A stretch of DNA of 64,000 bases from an uncultured Rubrobacteraceae bacterium (GCA_902806085.1 CADCVH010000010.1:62001-126000), one strand, 5' to 3'. Shown: positions 44,406 through 52,884, counted from the stretch's first letter. A program made the numbers and translations. Notes: generated from the letters alone by a model not told the origin.

Positions 44406-44411
44406 TAAAAT
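44406..44411 (+). promoter_or_regulatory. -10 element of the nitroreductase gene
   Basis: TAAAAT overlaps the ATG at 44410, which therefore cannot be the start codon of this transcript. Confidence 0.5.
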
Positions 44412-44448
44412 GCCCTCGCGCGTTCCTTCTACACGAGCGGGGAGGACC

Positions 44449-45024
44449 TTGGAGCTAGCAGAGGCAATACGGTCGCGCCAGAGCGTGAACCGCGTAAAGC
44501 AGGACCCGGTGCCGGAAGAGGCCGTGGAGGCCATCCTCGAGAGCGCGGTGCACGCGCCCAACCACAAGATGACGGAGCCCTGGATCTTCCACGTCTTCAC
44601 CGGCAAGGGCAGGGGAGACCTCGCCCGCGCCCGCGCCGAGACGGCCCGGCTGCAGGCCGAGGAAGAGGGCGAAGACGAGGAGATGGCGGCCGGTAGGGTC
44701 AGCCGGGAGCGCAAGAAGGCCTTCCGGGCCCCGGCCGTGGTGGTCGTCGTCTCCCGCGCCGGGCGCGACGAGGTGGAGACCACCGAGAACTACGCCGCCT
44801 GCTGCGCTGCCGTCCAGAACATGCTACTGACCGCCCATTCTTTGGGCCTCGGCGCCATCTGGCGCACCGGACCCGTCGCCTACCACCCGCACATGCGCGA
44901 CTTCTTGGGGCTGCAAGAGGGCGACAGCATAGTCGCCAACCTCTACCTCGGCTACCCCGACATGGGCCAGAGGCCGCGCCGCCGCGAGGACGTCTCCGGG
45001 AAGACGACCTGGCACAGGGGGTGA
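44449..45024 (+). CDS. nitroreductase family protein
   Basis: A 191-aa FMN-dependent oxidoreductase. It opens ELAEAIRSRQSVNRVKQDPVPEEAVEAIL with the FMN-binding RxSxxR-like start, then SAVHAPNHKMTEPW, and a C-terminal AAVQNMLLTAHSLGLGAIWRTG followed by YLGYPDMGQ. Substrates of this family range from quinones to nitroaromatics. TTG at 44449 was chosen over ATG 44410 because TAAAAT overlaps that ATG and GGGAGG lies just before the TTG. Confidence 0.88.
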   Translation: MELAEAIRSRQSVNRVKQDPVPEEAVEAILESAVHAPNHKMTEPWIFHVFTGKGRGDLARARAETARLQAEEEGEDEEMAAGRVSRERKKAFRAPAVVVVVSRAGRDEVETTENYAACCAAVQNMLLTAHSLGLGAIWRTGPVAYHPHMRDFLGLQEGDSIVANLYLGYPDMGQRPRRREDVSGKTTWHRG

Positions 45025-45089
45025 GGGTTGCCGAAACCCGCGGGCGGGTGCGGGCGTAGACAGGGGCGTCACCAAAACAGGGAGACCGC

Positions 45090-45176
45090 ATGAAGACCAT
45101 GATAAGAAGGTTGCTCATCCTCGCCGCCCCGCTGGTGTGGCGCAAGATCAAGGAGCGCCGCAGCAGGGGCCGGTGA
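45090..45176 (+). CDS. 28-aa basic peptide
   Basis: ATG at 45090 with GGAGA six to nine bases upstream. The product has a short hydrophobic stretch (LLILAAPLVW) followed by a strongly basic tail (KIKERRSRGR). Similar very short proteins of hydrophobic helix plus Arg/Lys tail are common in actinobacteria and are usually not annotated. Function unknown; coding status inferred from the ribosome-binding site and composition. Confidence 0.42.
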   Translation: MKTMIRRLLILAAPLVWRKIKERRSRGR

Positions 45177-45258
45177 GCCTTTGGCCCACGAAACACGCCG
45201 TCGAGGCCCGTCGCGGGCAGAAAGCTAGCCAGCGTAAGCTTGGGGCCTTCGGCGCGGC

Positions 45259-46059
45259 TCAATCCTCTATCGCGACCGCCTCGAAGCCGTTCTCCGAGCC
45301 CTTGACGCGGACCACGGGGCCTCCGGGTTCGTGGTACAGGATGACCGGGGCGTTCTTGTTTTCGGCCTCGGTGAGCACCTCGATGCGGTTGCGGCGGGCG
45401 GCCTCCGGGTCGGTGTCCACGCCGGCTATGAGGTCGGGGTTTAGCCAGATCCTGGCGGGCGCCAGGTCGGCGGTGTAGAGCGCGAGGTCGTCGCCGGCCC
45501 CGATCCACACGACCTGATGCCCCTCGGAGTGGCCGCTCCTGACCTCGACCCGCACCCCCGGGACGATCTCCCCGTCCCCCTCCAGCAGCTCGCACCAGCC
45601 CTCCTCCACGCCCTTCTCCACGGCGGGGACGGCCTCCCGCCTGCCGTCGCCTTCGGGCATCTTCCTCGCCTCCTCCAACGCTGCCCGCTGCACGTAGACG
45701 GTGGCGTCGGGGAAGCTCGGGGGCTCAAGCGCCCAGCCGACGTGATCCGCGTCCAGGTGCGAGAGCACGACGTGCGTCACGTCCCCGGCGGCGTACCCGG
45801 CCTCTTTGAGGTGATCCATGAGGTTCTCCGTCCGCTTGAGCTCGTAGCGCCCGACGAGGATTTCGGGCAACTCGGGGCCGAAGCCGGCGTCCAGCAGCAC
45901 GAGGTTCTCCCCGGTTTCCACGAGGATGGGGCGCATGGCGCCCTTGATGCGCGCCTTTTTCGAACCGCCGAAGAGGTTCCCGGCGTCCGTCACGAAAACG
46001 CCGTCGTCGAGCAGGTGTACCCGTGCCGGTCCCGCGTCGAAGCTTCTAACCGTAGCCAA
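45259..46059 (-). CDS. MBL-fold metallo-hydrolase (lactonase-like)
   Basis: A 266-aa hydrolase with the metal motif HLDADHVG (HxDxDH) near residue 108, an earlier LVLLDAGFG, a third His in RSGHSEGHQVV and the metal Asp in LYTADLAPA. The arrangement is like quorum-quenching lactonases and related broad hydrolases; the substrate is not known. TTG at 46059 was chosen: GGGAGG lies 8 nt upstream and the protein begins MATVRSFDAG. The frame stays open far upstream, but only as a shadow of the CAP gene. Confidence 0.85.
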   Translation of the reverse strand: MATVRSFDAGPARVHLLDDGVFVTDAGNLFGGSKKARIKGAMRPILVETGENLVLLDAGFGPELPEILVGRYELKRTENLMDHLKEAGYAAGDVTHVVLSHLDADHVGWALEPPSFPDATVYVQRAALEEARKMPEGDGRREAVPAVEKGVEEGWCELLEGDGEIVPGVRVEVRSGHSEGHQVVWIGAGDDLALYTADLAPARIWLNPDLIAGVDTDPEAARRNRIEVLTEAENKNAPVILYHEPGGPVVRVKGSENGFEAVAIED

Positions 46060-46159
46060 TCTCGCCGTCCTCCCTTGTCCGTGGGGGCGAATGATAGCGG
46101 GACCGGCCGGCGGGCGCTTTAGCCGGCATCGCCTCCGTCCGATAACGGCTAGCGTGGTT

Positions 46160-46204
46160 GGGCCACGGAAAAATCCTTCATCTGGCGTCTGCAAACCGTG
46201 GCCC
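46160..46204. repeat. inverted repeat before the CAP-domain gene
   Basis: GGGCCACGG (46160-46168) and CCGTGGCCC (46196-46204), perfect 9-bp arms around a 27-nt AT-richer centre. The right arm ends 7 nt before the -10 CATACT, so it may be an operator or an RNA hairpin of another transcript. Confidence 0.55.
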
Positions 46205-46211
46205 GAGGGGG

Positions 46212-46217
46212 CATACT
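46212..46217 (+). promoter_or_regulatory. -10 element of the CAP-domain gene
   Basis: CATACT, 7 nt before ATG 46225; implies a leaderless transcript. Confidence 0.4.
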
Positions 46218-46224
46218 GGTCGTT

Positions 46225-47334
46225 ATGGAGAGGATAGAGACAACGCGGCCGTACGCCCGGATCGCCCGCTATCGGTGGTGGGTGGCGGCCCTCGTCGTCG
46301 TGCTGCTCTCTACCCTGATCCTGGGCGGCAGAGGCGACGCCGCCACCGCCTACGACGCCGAAGAGACGGGGTTTCTCGGCCTCATCAACGAGTACCGCAA
46401 AGAGAACGGGCTGCGGCCCCTGATCCTCTCGGACACCCTGACCGTCGCCTCCGAGCACCACTCCGAAGACATGGCCGAGCACGGCTTCTTCGCCCACAAC
46501 ACGGAGAAGAGCTCTTATTACCCCGCGGGTTCTAAGCCCTGGGACCGCATGGAGGCGGAGGGCTACGAGTACAACACCGCCAAGGGAGAGAACCTGGCCG
46601 TCGGCTACGAGACCGCCGAGGAGGCCATGAAGGCGTGGCAGGAGAGCCCCTCGCACAACGCGGCCATGCTCGACGGGAACTACCGCGTGATGGGCGTCGC
46701 CCGCATCAACGCGCCGGGGAGCGTCCACGGCTGGTACTGGACCACCGACTTCGGCGGCCACGTCGACCCGAGCGCCCACGCCCCGGGCAAGGACCCGGAA
46801 CCCCCGAAGCCGGCACCCGCGGACGCGGGGCAGCCGGCCCCCGAAGCCCCGGAGCAGCCCGCCACCCCGCCGCCCGCAGAACCGCGCGAAGAGGCTACCG
46901 CGCCTGATAAGGACGCGAACGAGTTGGAGAACGGCGCCATGGGCAGGCTGGGAGCCTGGAGGCAGGAGGCCAGGGATGGCGCGGACCTTATCCACGAAGA
47001 AGGTTACGCCCGACTGGGCGGATACCACGACGGGCTGGACGATCTGCGGCAGAAGATCCGGGTGGGCGCCGACTCCCGGCTGGCCTACGACCTCAAGGTC
47101 AGGACCGGGGGCGGGCAGCCCGCCGACCGGATGCTCGTACGCCTGCAGGACGGCAAGGGAGAGACCGTCGCCGTCCTGCGCAAACACACGGGGCGGGAGG
47201 CTGTCGGCTGGGAGCGGGAGCGTGTGGACCTCTCGCGCTTCGCGGGGCGGACGCTCTTCCTCAGCTTCCACGCGCAGACCGACGGCGGGCGCCTAACCAC
47301 CTTCCAGGTGGACAGGGTCGACCTGACCCGGTAA
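46225..47334 (+). CDS. secreted CAP (SCP/PR1-like) domain protein
   Basis: A 369-aa exported protein. A signal or anchor helix (WWVAALVVVLLSTLILGG, about residues 18-35) leads to the CAP domain (about 48-180). That domain has LINEYRKENGLRPL, EHHSEDMAEHGFFAHN (first His and HGFFxH), GENLAVGY and WQESPSHNAAMLDGNYRVMGV. A Pro/Ala/Glu-rich linker (about 190-240) connects to a C-terminal beta domain (about 255-369) with TDGGRLTTFQVDRVDL at its end, resembling a jelly-roll. Bacterial CAP proteins are extracellular and mostly uncharacterised. ATG at 46225 is set by the close -10. Confidence 0.87.
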   Translation: MERIETTRPYARIARYRWWVAALVVVLLSTLILGGRGDAATAYDAEETGFLGLINEYRKENGLRPLILSDTLTVASEHHSEDMAEHGFFAHNTEKSSYYPAGSKPWDRMEAEGYEYNTAKGENLAVGYETAEEAMKAWQESPSHNAAMLDGNYRVMGVARINAPGSVHGWYWTTDFGGHVDPSAHAPGKDPEPPKPAPADAGQPAPEAPEQPATPPPAEPREEATAPDKDANELENGAMGRLGAWRQEARDGADLIHEEGYARLGGYHDGLDDLRQKIRVGADSRLAYDLKVRTGGGQPADRMLVRLQDGKGETVAVLRKHTGREAVGWERERVDLSRFAGRTLFLSFHAQTDGGRLTTFQVDRVDLTR

Positions 47335-47343
47335 CGGCCCCGG

Positions 47344-48576
47344 CTAGCCGCGGAGGCGGCTGCCCACGACGTCTTTGAGCGCAGCCGCGAACGTCGCCGG
47401 GTGTTTCAACAGGCTGTAGACGGGGGCGTCGCCAGTAAAGCTCTCGACGAGCGCGCGGCTCGCCCCCCGGTCTCCTTCGCAGGCCTTGAAGAGCGGCTCC
47501 GCAAGGTCCATGTTCGGAAACAGGTTGACGAGCGCGTGGCCGGAGAGGTGCTCGCGCGCCCGCTGACGGCGGAGTTGGCGGGCGTAGCCGGACAGGACGG
47601 AGGCGGAGAAGTCCTTGCGGTTGTGGGCCTCGCGGGACCAGGCGGCGGCCAGGCGGCCTGACTCTATGGCGTAGCCCACCCCCTCGCCGCTTATCGGGTG
47701 GATCAGGCTCGCCGCGTCACCTACGGTCATGACTCCCTGCCCGCTGGTCTTCGCGCCCCACATCCCCATCTTGAGCGACCAGCTCTTCGCCGGGCCCTCG
47801 GGCTCGGCGTCCCTGAGCCACTCGGCGATCTTCGGCTCCTCTAAGAATCGGTCGAAAAAGTCCTTCAGGTTTCGTCCGGTCTTCGCGAGGGCCCTCGTGG
47901 AGACGCCCGCCCCCACGTTGGCCCGGCCGTCCCCGAGGTAGAAGACCCAGCCGTACCCGGCCCCCTCGGCGTTCAAGTCCTCCGTCATGAAGACCTGGAT
48001 GTCTTCCTTGTTGGGCCCGTCCACGCCGCGAAAGTACTGGCGGCGGGCGACCGCGTTCTGGTGGGCCTTCATCTTCGACTCGAAGCCCCCGACGCCGTCC
48101 GCGACCACCACGAGCGGCGCGGCAAAGTCGACGGGAGCGCCGTTTGCGGCCGCGAGGCCCGTGACCTCGCCCGCCGGGGAGCGCAGAAGCTTCGTGGCGC
48201 GCGTGCGTGGCAGGAACTCCGCCCCCGCGGCCTGCGCGCGTTCCAGCAGTTTCAGGTCGGTCTCTTCGCGCCGGATCACGTACCCGTGCGGGCCGTGCAG
48301 CGTGGGGGGGACGTCCTGCCGGATTTCGGCCGTCCGCGTAAAGATGGAGAAGCCGGTGAACCGGCCGTGGTGCGGCTCGTCGAGCCAGTCGCCGAGCCCC
48401 ATCATCGCGACCTCGCCGGCGGCATGGGGCATCAGGCCGTCGCCGCAGGGCTTGTCCCTGGGAAACTCCTGGCGATCCAAAAGCAGGGTCTTCAGGCCAG
48501 CCTTCGAGGCGTAGTACGCCGCGGAGGAGCCGCCGGGGCCGGCCCCCACGACGACGAGATCGTAGCGCTCGCCCAC
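47344..48576 (-). CDS. geranylgeranyl reductase family FAD-dependent oxidoreductase
   Basis: A 410-aa flavoprotein. It has the Rossmann motif DLVVVGAGPGGSSAAYYAS with acidic end LLDR, the family's FPRDKPCGDGLMP, the middle VVVADGVGG, and the FAD-binding GDAASLIHPISGEGVGYAIESG. Relatives reduce double bonds in isoprenoid chains of chlorophyll, archaeal lipids or menaquinone. In an actinobacterium, MenJ-like saturation of menaquinone is the likeliest role. GTG at 48576 has GGGAGG 8-13 nt upstream. Confidence 0.87.
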   Translation of the reverse strand: MGERYDLVVVGAGPGGSSAAYYASKAGLKTLLLDRQEFPRDKPCGDGLMPHAAGEVAMMGLGDWLDEPHHGRFTGFSIFTRTAEIRQDVPPTLHGPHGYVIRREETDLKLLERAQAAGAEFLPRTRATKLLRSPAGEVTGLAAANGAPVDFAAPLVVVADGVGGFESKMKAHQNAVARRQYFRGVDGPNKEDIQVFMTEDLNAEGAGYGWVFYLGDGRANVGAGVSTRALAKTGRNLKDFFDRFLEEPKIAEWLRDAEPEGPAKSWSLKMGMWGAKTSGQGVMTVGDAASLIHPISGEGVGYAIESGRLAAAWSREAHNRKDFSASVLSGYARQLRRQRAREHLSGHALVNLFPNMDLAEPLFKACEGDRGASRALVESFTGDAPVYSLLKHPATFAAALKDVVGSRLRG

Positions 48577-48679
48577 CGTTTTCCTCCCAACGTGTCGTCG
48601 ACTGTGCCAGAATGTTCCGCAACCGCCCCGCCTGGAGCGGGCCACATTATACCCACGCGCCAAAAGAGGAGGCAGCCCC

Positions 48680-48886
48680 TTGGTAGACCGGACCCGCCCC
48701 GCCCGCTACGCCCCCGGTGACCGCGCCGCCCTCAAAGCCACCGGACAACCCGTCCACATCCTGGAAGTCCGCCGGGGCGAGTTCGTCCCCGACTTCGTCT
48801 ACAAGGTCCGCATCCTCGCCGAAAAACCCGCCCGGCCGTACAACCTGTCGGTCCCCGAACACGACCTCTCGGACCTGACGGGGTGA
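48680..48886 (+). CDS. small protein of unknown function, 68 aa
   Basis: A basic, beta-rich protein: RYAPGDRAALKATGQPVHILEVRRG, then VYKVRILAEKPARPYNLSVPEHDL. GDRxxLKxTGQPVHIxE looks like a small SH3/KOW-like barrel, but I cannot assign a family. TTG start with GAGGAGG 8-15 nt upstream. The gap of about 100 bp shared with the divergent oxidoreductase holds TATACC on the plus strand. Confidence 0.6.
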   Translation: MVDRTRPARYAPGDRAALKATGQPVHILEVRRGEFVPDFVYKVRILAEKPARPYNLSVPEHDLSDLTG

Positions 48887-48921
48887 GCACGCAGCCTTTC
48901 GGCGGCGTCGGCCGGAGCGTG

Positions 48922-49971
48922 CTACAAGCCCTCGCTGGTGACGCTCATGTAGGCGACGTCCACGAGGGGGACGCCGGTTTCGAGGGCCCGGTCGATGGCG
49001 CGGGTCAGCACTTCGGCCGCTATGCCGGCGTCGGGGAAGTGGCCGTCGAGGAGGCGGGCGGCGCGGGCTATCTCGTAGAAGGAGAAGCGGCGACGTCCGC
49101 CGGTGAGCCCGTAGACCGCTTCGAGCACCTCGAAGCGCAGGGAGATCAGCTGCTCCAGCCTCCACCGGATCTCGTCCACCGTCAGGTTCATGGTCTGGTA
49201 GAGGCGGGCGATCTCGGCCACCTGGATCAGGGTCGGCGGACGCTTGAGCAGCCGGCCGACGGAGGTCTCGTCGAGGTAGCGCCGCGCGGTTATGCGCGCG
49301 AGCGCGAGCCGGCCTTCGGGCGTATCGAAGTTTGGGAGGGGCCTGAACTTTTCCGCCGCCCGCGGGCCGGATACCCGCACCTCTTCGCCGTTCACAAAGG
49401 CCCGCGGGGTGTGCCCCCCGGCGTAGTAGCCGATCTGGCGGGCCATCCGCGACGCCTCGGGGGCCGGCCGGTCGGTGCGGATCTCCACCCACCGCCTGAC
49501 CGTGCCGGAGTACAACCTCTCCAGGGCCCGCCAGGTCGCGTCACCCCGGAGGTCCACCTCTCCCGGCTTCTCCGTGACGACCGCGACCTCGACCTCGGGA
49601 AGCGAGCCTTCGTACGCCCGGCGGACGGCCAGGAGAAACCCCTCGAACTCCTGGTCTACCGTGCCGGCGAGGTAACGACGCCTCTCGGCCGGAAGGACGT
49701 ACATGAGGCGGCTCTTGATCCTGCGCTCCTTGCCCTCCGCCGCCTTTAGCCGGTCTATGGCCTCGTACAACTCCCGCCGCCTCTGGTAGACGAGCGTCGT
49801 GAGCCGCTCCACCTCCGGGTCCGTGGCGAAGCCCTCCGACCACGACTCGTCGCGGGCGGCGCACGCCGCCTCGTGGGCGTTCTCAGCCCTCAAGACCGAC
49901 CGTTCCTCTTTTTCGCGTTCCGCCTGGGCCTCGCCGAGCTCGCGCTCCAGGGTTTCTATCGTCGAAGGCAT
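48922..49971 (-). CDS. coiled-coil protein of unknown function
   Basis: A 349-aa protein. The first 95 residues are charged and predicted coiled coil (ETLERELGEAQAEREKEE, then LYEAIDRLKAAEGKERR). The middle (about 100-220) is alpha/beta with EVEVAVVTEKPGEVDLRG, and the C-terminal third is helical (LIQVAEIARLYQTMNLTVDE; FSFYEIARAARLLDGHFP). No catalytic motif, membrane segment or known family. It appears to be transcribed alone, ending 35 bp from the unrelated small gene. Confidence 0.62.
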   Translation of the reverse strand: MPSTIETLERELGEAQAEREKEERSVLRAENAHEAACAARDESWSEGFATDPEVERLTTLVYQRRRELYEAIDRLKAAEGKERRIKSRLMYVLPAERRRYLAGTVDQEFEGFLLAVRRAYEGSLPEVEVAVVTEKPGEVDLRGDATWRALERLYSGTVRRWVEIRTDRPAPEASRMARQIGYYAGGHTPRAFVNGEEVRVSGPRAAEKFRPLPNFDTPEGRLALARITARRYLDETSVGRLLKRPPTLIQVAEIARLYQTMNLTVDEIRWRLEQLISLRFEVLEAVYGLTGGRRRFSFYEIARAARLLDGHFPDAGIAAEVLTRAIDRALETGVPLVDVAYMSVTSEGL

Positions 49972-50253
49972 CGCGCTTTCCCCGATCCCACCACTCTCTC
50001 CGACCGAAAATCCATTCTACAGCACCCCCGTTTCCGCGAAAGCCCGGAATCGCCACGGAGGCCGCATGTCCTGCTGGTCTCCGAAGTTGCGCCGGCCACC
50101 GATAACCTCTAGAATTGTTTTTGTAAATATGCGTACTAAAAGAGGGCGCATGGAGTTCGGCACCGGAAGCCGGCCGGAACCGGAAAGTTCAGGAGGCTAA
50201 CCTCCGTCGGGGGATTCGTACGGAGCATAATAGTCGCCCCCTTCGTCGCGGCG

Positions 50254-50583
50254 GTGATACTGCTCGTGATCGCCGGCATCAAGCACCTGCTCGTAATGCC
50301 GGTCGTGTACCCCTCTAACGCCGGTTTTGAGGCCACGCTGCGCGTTCGGTCCCACGCCTTCGCCACGCGGGTTCTCTGGTGGGTGCCCATACTTGGCGCT
50401 CTGGCGGGCTTCGTCTACGGTATCTACCTGTCCATCGTAGGAATTCGCGAGGTTCATTCGACGACGACGGGCAAAGCGGCGCTGGTATTCCTCATACCGG
50501 TGGCGATCGTTCTGCTGTCGTTGGCCGTGATGGCGGCGATACCGGGAGCCTTTATCAGGACGGTGCTCCGGCAGCATGTCTAG
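50254..50583 (+). CDS. Yip1-family membrane protein, 5' end possibly frameshifted
   Basis: A 109-aa frame with hydrophobic helices and the Yip1 C-terminal pattern WWVPILGALAGFVYGIYL, GIREVHSTTTGKAAL and a last helix. GTG 50254 truncates the first helix. The same frame stays open upstream to 50140, encoding FRRLTSVGGFVRSIIVAP, but has no start codon. A good start (ATG 50150, AGAGGG upstream) lies in a different frame and stops after 16 codons at 50198. A one-base change near 50185-50195 would join them, so this may be a frameshifted gene or a sequencing error. Promoter-like AT-rich DNA precedes it. Confidence 0.58.
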   Translation: MILLVIAGIKHLLVMPVVYPSNAGFEATLRVRSHAFATRVLWWVPILGALAGFVYGIYLSIVGIREVHSTTTGKAALVFLIPVAIVLLSLAVMAAIPGAFIRTVLRQHV

Positions 50584-50630
50584 CCCTCCGCGCGAAGAAT
50601 AGCTCGTCAGCCGCCCGTCTATACGGTCGG

Positions 50631-50636
50631 TATACT
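50631..50636 (+). promoter_or_regulatory. -10 element of the isocitrate dehydrogenase gene
   Basis: TATACT, 30 nt before GTG 50666; no clear -35. Confidence 0.45.
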
Positions 50637-50665
50637 ATGCCGATCCAAAGCGAAGGGGGTTGCGC

Positions 50666-51670
50666 GTGGCGCAGACGGTTACTCTTATACCCGGTGACGG
50701 CATCGGGCCGGATCTTACGGACTCCGTAAAGGACGTCATCGGCGCGCTCGACGTCGGGATCGAGTGGGAAATAGCCGAGGCCGGCGAGGCGGTAATGGAC
50801 AGGGAGGGCACGCCGCTGCCCGAGTCCGTGCTCGACTCCATCCGGCGCAACAAGGTCGCCATCAAGGGCCCCCTGACGACCCCGGTCGGGACCGGTTTCC
50901 GCTCGGTGAACGTCGCGCTGCGCAAGGAGCTCGACCTCTACGCCAACATCCGGCCGAGCCTGAGCCTGCCGGGCGTGGAGACGCCGCACGAGAACATCGA
51001 CCTCATCATCTACCGCGAGAACACCGAGGACCTGTACGCCGGCGTGGAGCACATGGTCGGCAAGCACGCGGCCGAGTCGATCAAGATCATCACCCGCGAG
51101 GGCACCGAACGCATCTGCCGCATGGCCTTCGAGCGCTCCAGGGAGCAGGGCCGCAAGCACATCACGGTGGTACACAAGGCGAACATCATGAAGTTCACCG
51201 ACGGCCTGTTCCGCGACGTGTTCTACGAGGTCGCCAAGGACTACGAGAACGACTTTGAGGAGATAGACGACCGCATCGTGGACAACATGGCGATGCAGCT
51301 CGTCACGAAACCGAACCTCTACGACGTCCTCGTCTGCCCGAACCTCTACGGCGACATCCTCTCGGACCTTTGCGCCGGCCTCACCGGGGGACTCGGCGTC
51401 GCTCCGGGGGCGAACATCGGGGAGGAGATCGCGGTCTTCGAGCCGGTGCACGGTTCCGCGCCGAAGTACGCCGGCCAGAACCGGGCGAACCCGCTGGCGA
51501 CCCTGCTCTCGGCCAAGGAGATGCTGATACACCTCGGCCACGCCGAGGCCGCCGACAGCATGCAGACCGCCATCGAGGCCGCCCTCAAGAACCCCGAGAC
51601 CCGCACCAAGGACCTCGGGGGCAGCGCGGGCACGACGGAGTTTACCCGGGCCATTATCACGAACCTGTAG
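50666..51670 (+). CDS. icd: isocitrate dehydrogenase (short type, NADP-like coenzyme residues)
   Basis: A 334-aa beta-decarboxylating dehydrogenase. Substrate motif GFRSVNVALRK (Ser80, Asn82) with LYANIRP marks isocitrate rather than isopropylmalate; YRENTEDLYAGVE, VHKANIMKFTDGLF and the metal aspartates in NLYGDILSDLCAGL follow. Coenzyme region HGSAPKYAG has Lys267-Tyr268, matching Lys344-Tyr345 that give NADP preference in E. coli IDH; NAD enzymes have Asp-Ile. Yet the protein is as short as NAD-IDH and IPMDH. GTG 50666 is better spaced from GAAGGGGG than TTG 50660. Confidence 0.9.
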   Translation: MAQTVTLIPGDGIGPDLTDSVKDVIGALDVGIEWEIAEAGEAVMDREGTPLPESVLDSIRRNKVAIKGPLTTPVGTGFRSVNVALRKELDLYANIRPSLSLPGVETPHENIDLIIYRENTEDLYAGVEHMVGKHAAESIKIITREGTERICRMAFERSREQGRKHITVVHKANIMKFTDGLFRDVFYEVAKDYENDFEEIDDRIVDNMAMQLVTKPNLYDVLVCPNLYGDILSDLCAGLTGGLGVAPGANIGEEIAVFEPVHGSAPKYAGQNRANPLATLLSAKEMLIHLGHAEAADSMQTAIEAALKNPETRTKDLGGSAGTTEFTRAIITNL

Positions 51671-51762
51671 CCGCAACCGATGCTCTCTTCCGGAACCGCG
51701 GGTGACGTGGGCGGGGCGTGCGGCCGCGCCCCGGCGCGGGGCCTGGGGTAGCGCGGGGCGGG

Positions 51763-52884
51763 ATGCGGGTCGCGATCTTCACGGAGACCTTCGTGCCGGC
51801 GCTGGACGGCGTCGTCACCCGGCTTCGCAGCACCATAGACGAGCTTTTGAAGACGGGCGACGAGATGATGGTGATCGCCCCGAGCTACGGCGAGGGCCCG
51901 GCGTACTACCACGACGTCCCGATCCACCGCGTGGCGGGCGTGCCGTTCCCCCCGTACCCGCAGATAATGCTCGCCCCCAGCAACCCGCGCGTGGGCCGGG
52001 CCCTCAAGAAATTCAAGCCCGACCTGATCCACGCCGTAAACCCGTTCGTCCTCGGGAGCGGCGCCCCTTTCTACGCCCACCGGATGGGGGTCCCGCTCGT
52101 CGCCTCCTACCACACGAACGTCACCACCTACGCCCGGTACTACGGCCTCGGGATAGGCGAGAAGGCCGGTCGCTGGTGGACCCGAACGCTGCACAACAGG
52201 GCGCAGGTCAACCTCTGCACCTCCGAGACCACGCGAAAGTACCTCAGCGAAAACGGCGTCGAACGCCTCCACGTCTGGCCCCAGGGCGTGGACACCAGAC
52301 GCTTCCACCCGGCAAAGCGCTCCGAAGGGTGGCGCGCCAAGCTCTCCGGCGGGTATCCCGAGGCCCCGGTCTTGCTCTACGTCGGCCGGCTGGGCCGCGA
52401 GAAGAACATCGGCACCCTGAAAGAGGTCTTGCGCGCGATGCCCGACGCCCGGCTCGCCCTTGTGGGCGACGGCCCGGCCCGCAGGGAGCTCGAAGAAGAG
52501 TTCGCCGGGATGCCGGCGGTCTTCGCCGGCACGCGCCGGGGGGCGGAGCTCACCTCGGCCTACGCGTCGGCGGACGCGCTGGTGTTTCCGTCCACGACGG
52601 AGACGCTGGGCCTGGCGATGCTGGAGGCGCTCTCGTCGGGGCTGCCCGTCGTCGCGGCGCGTGCCGGGGCCTCGCACGAGGTCGTCACCGACGGCGAGAG
52701 CGGCCTGTTGTACGAGCCGGGCGACCCGGCCTCGCTCGTCGCGGCGTGTCGCCGGGTTCTGTTGGACGCCGACCTGCGCGCCCGGCTGCGGGAGGGGGCC
52801 AGGGCCACCGCCGAGGGTAGGGACTGGGAGGCGGCCACCCGGGCCCTGCGCGGGTACTACGACATGGCGCTAGCGACGGCGTGA
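51763..52884 (+). CDS. GT4-family glycosyltransferase
   Basis: A 373-aa retaining glycosyltransferase of two Rossmann domains. It opens RVAIFTETFVPALDGVVTRL, and has PDLIHAVNPFVLG, SYHTNVTTYARYYG, WPQGVDTRRFHP, YVGRLGREKNI and the nucleotide-sugar loop FPSTTETLGLAMLEALSSGLPV. This is the style of bacterial sugar-diacylglycerol (SQD2/MgtA-like) or phosphatidylinositol mannosyltransferases. The acceptor may be a membrane lipid, which agrees with the overlapping GtrA gene. ATG at 51763 chosen as homologues start there. Confidence 0.88.
   Translation: MRVAIFTETFVPALDGVVTRLRSTIDELLKTGDEMMVIAPSYGEGPAYYHDVPIHRVAGVPFPPYPQIMLAPSNPRVGRALKKFKPDLIHAVNPFVLGSGAPFYAHRMGVPLVASYHTNVTTYARYYGLGIGEKAGRWWTRTLHNRAQVNLCTSETTRKYLSENGVERLHVWPQGVDTRRFHPAKRSEGWRAKLSGGYPEAPVLLYVGRLGREKNIGTLKEVLRAMPDARLALVGDGPARRELEEEFAGMPAVFAGTRRGAELTSAYASADALVFPSTTETLGLAMLEALSSGLPVVAARAGASHEVVTDGESGLLYEPGDPASLVAACRRVLLDADLRARLREGARATAEGRDWEAATRALRGYYDMALATA

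Noticed and set aside
44410-44448. ATG at 44410 as nitroreductase start
   Set aside because: It overlaps the -10 TAAAAT; TTG 44449 has the ribosome-binding site.
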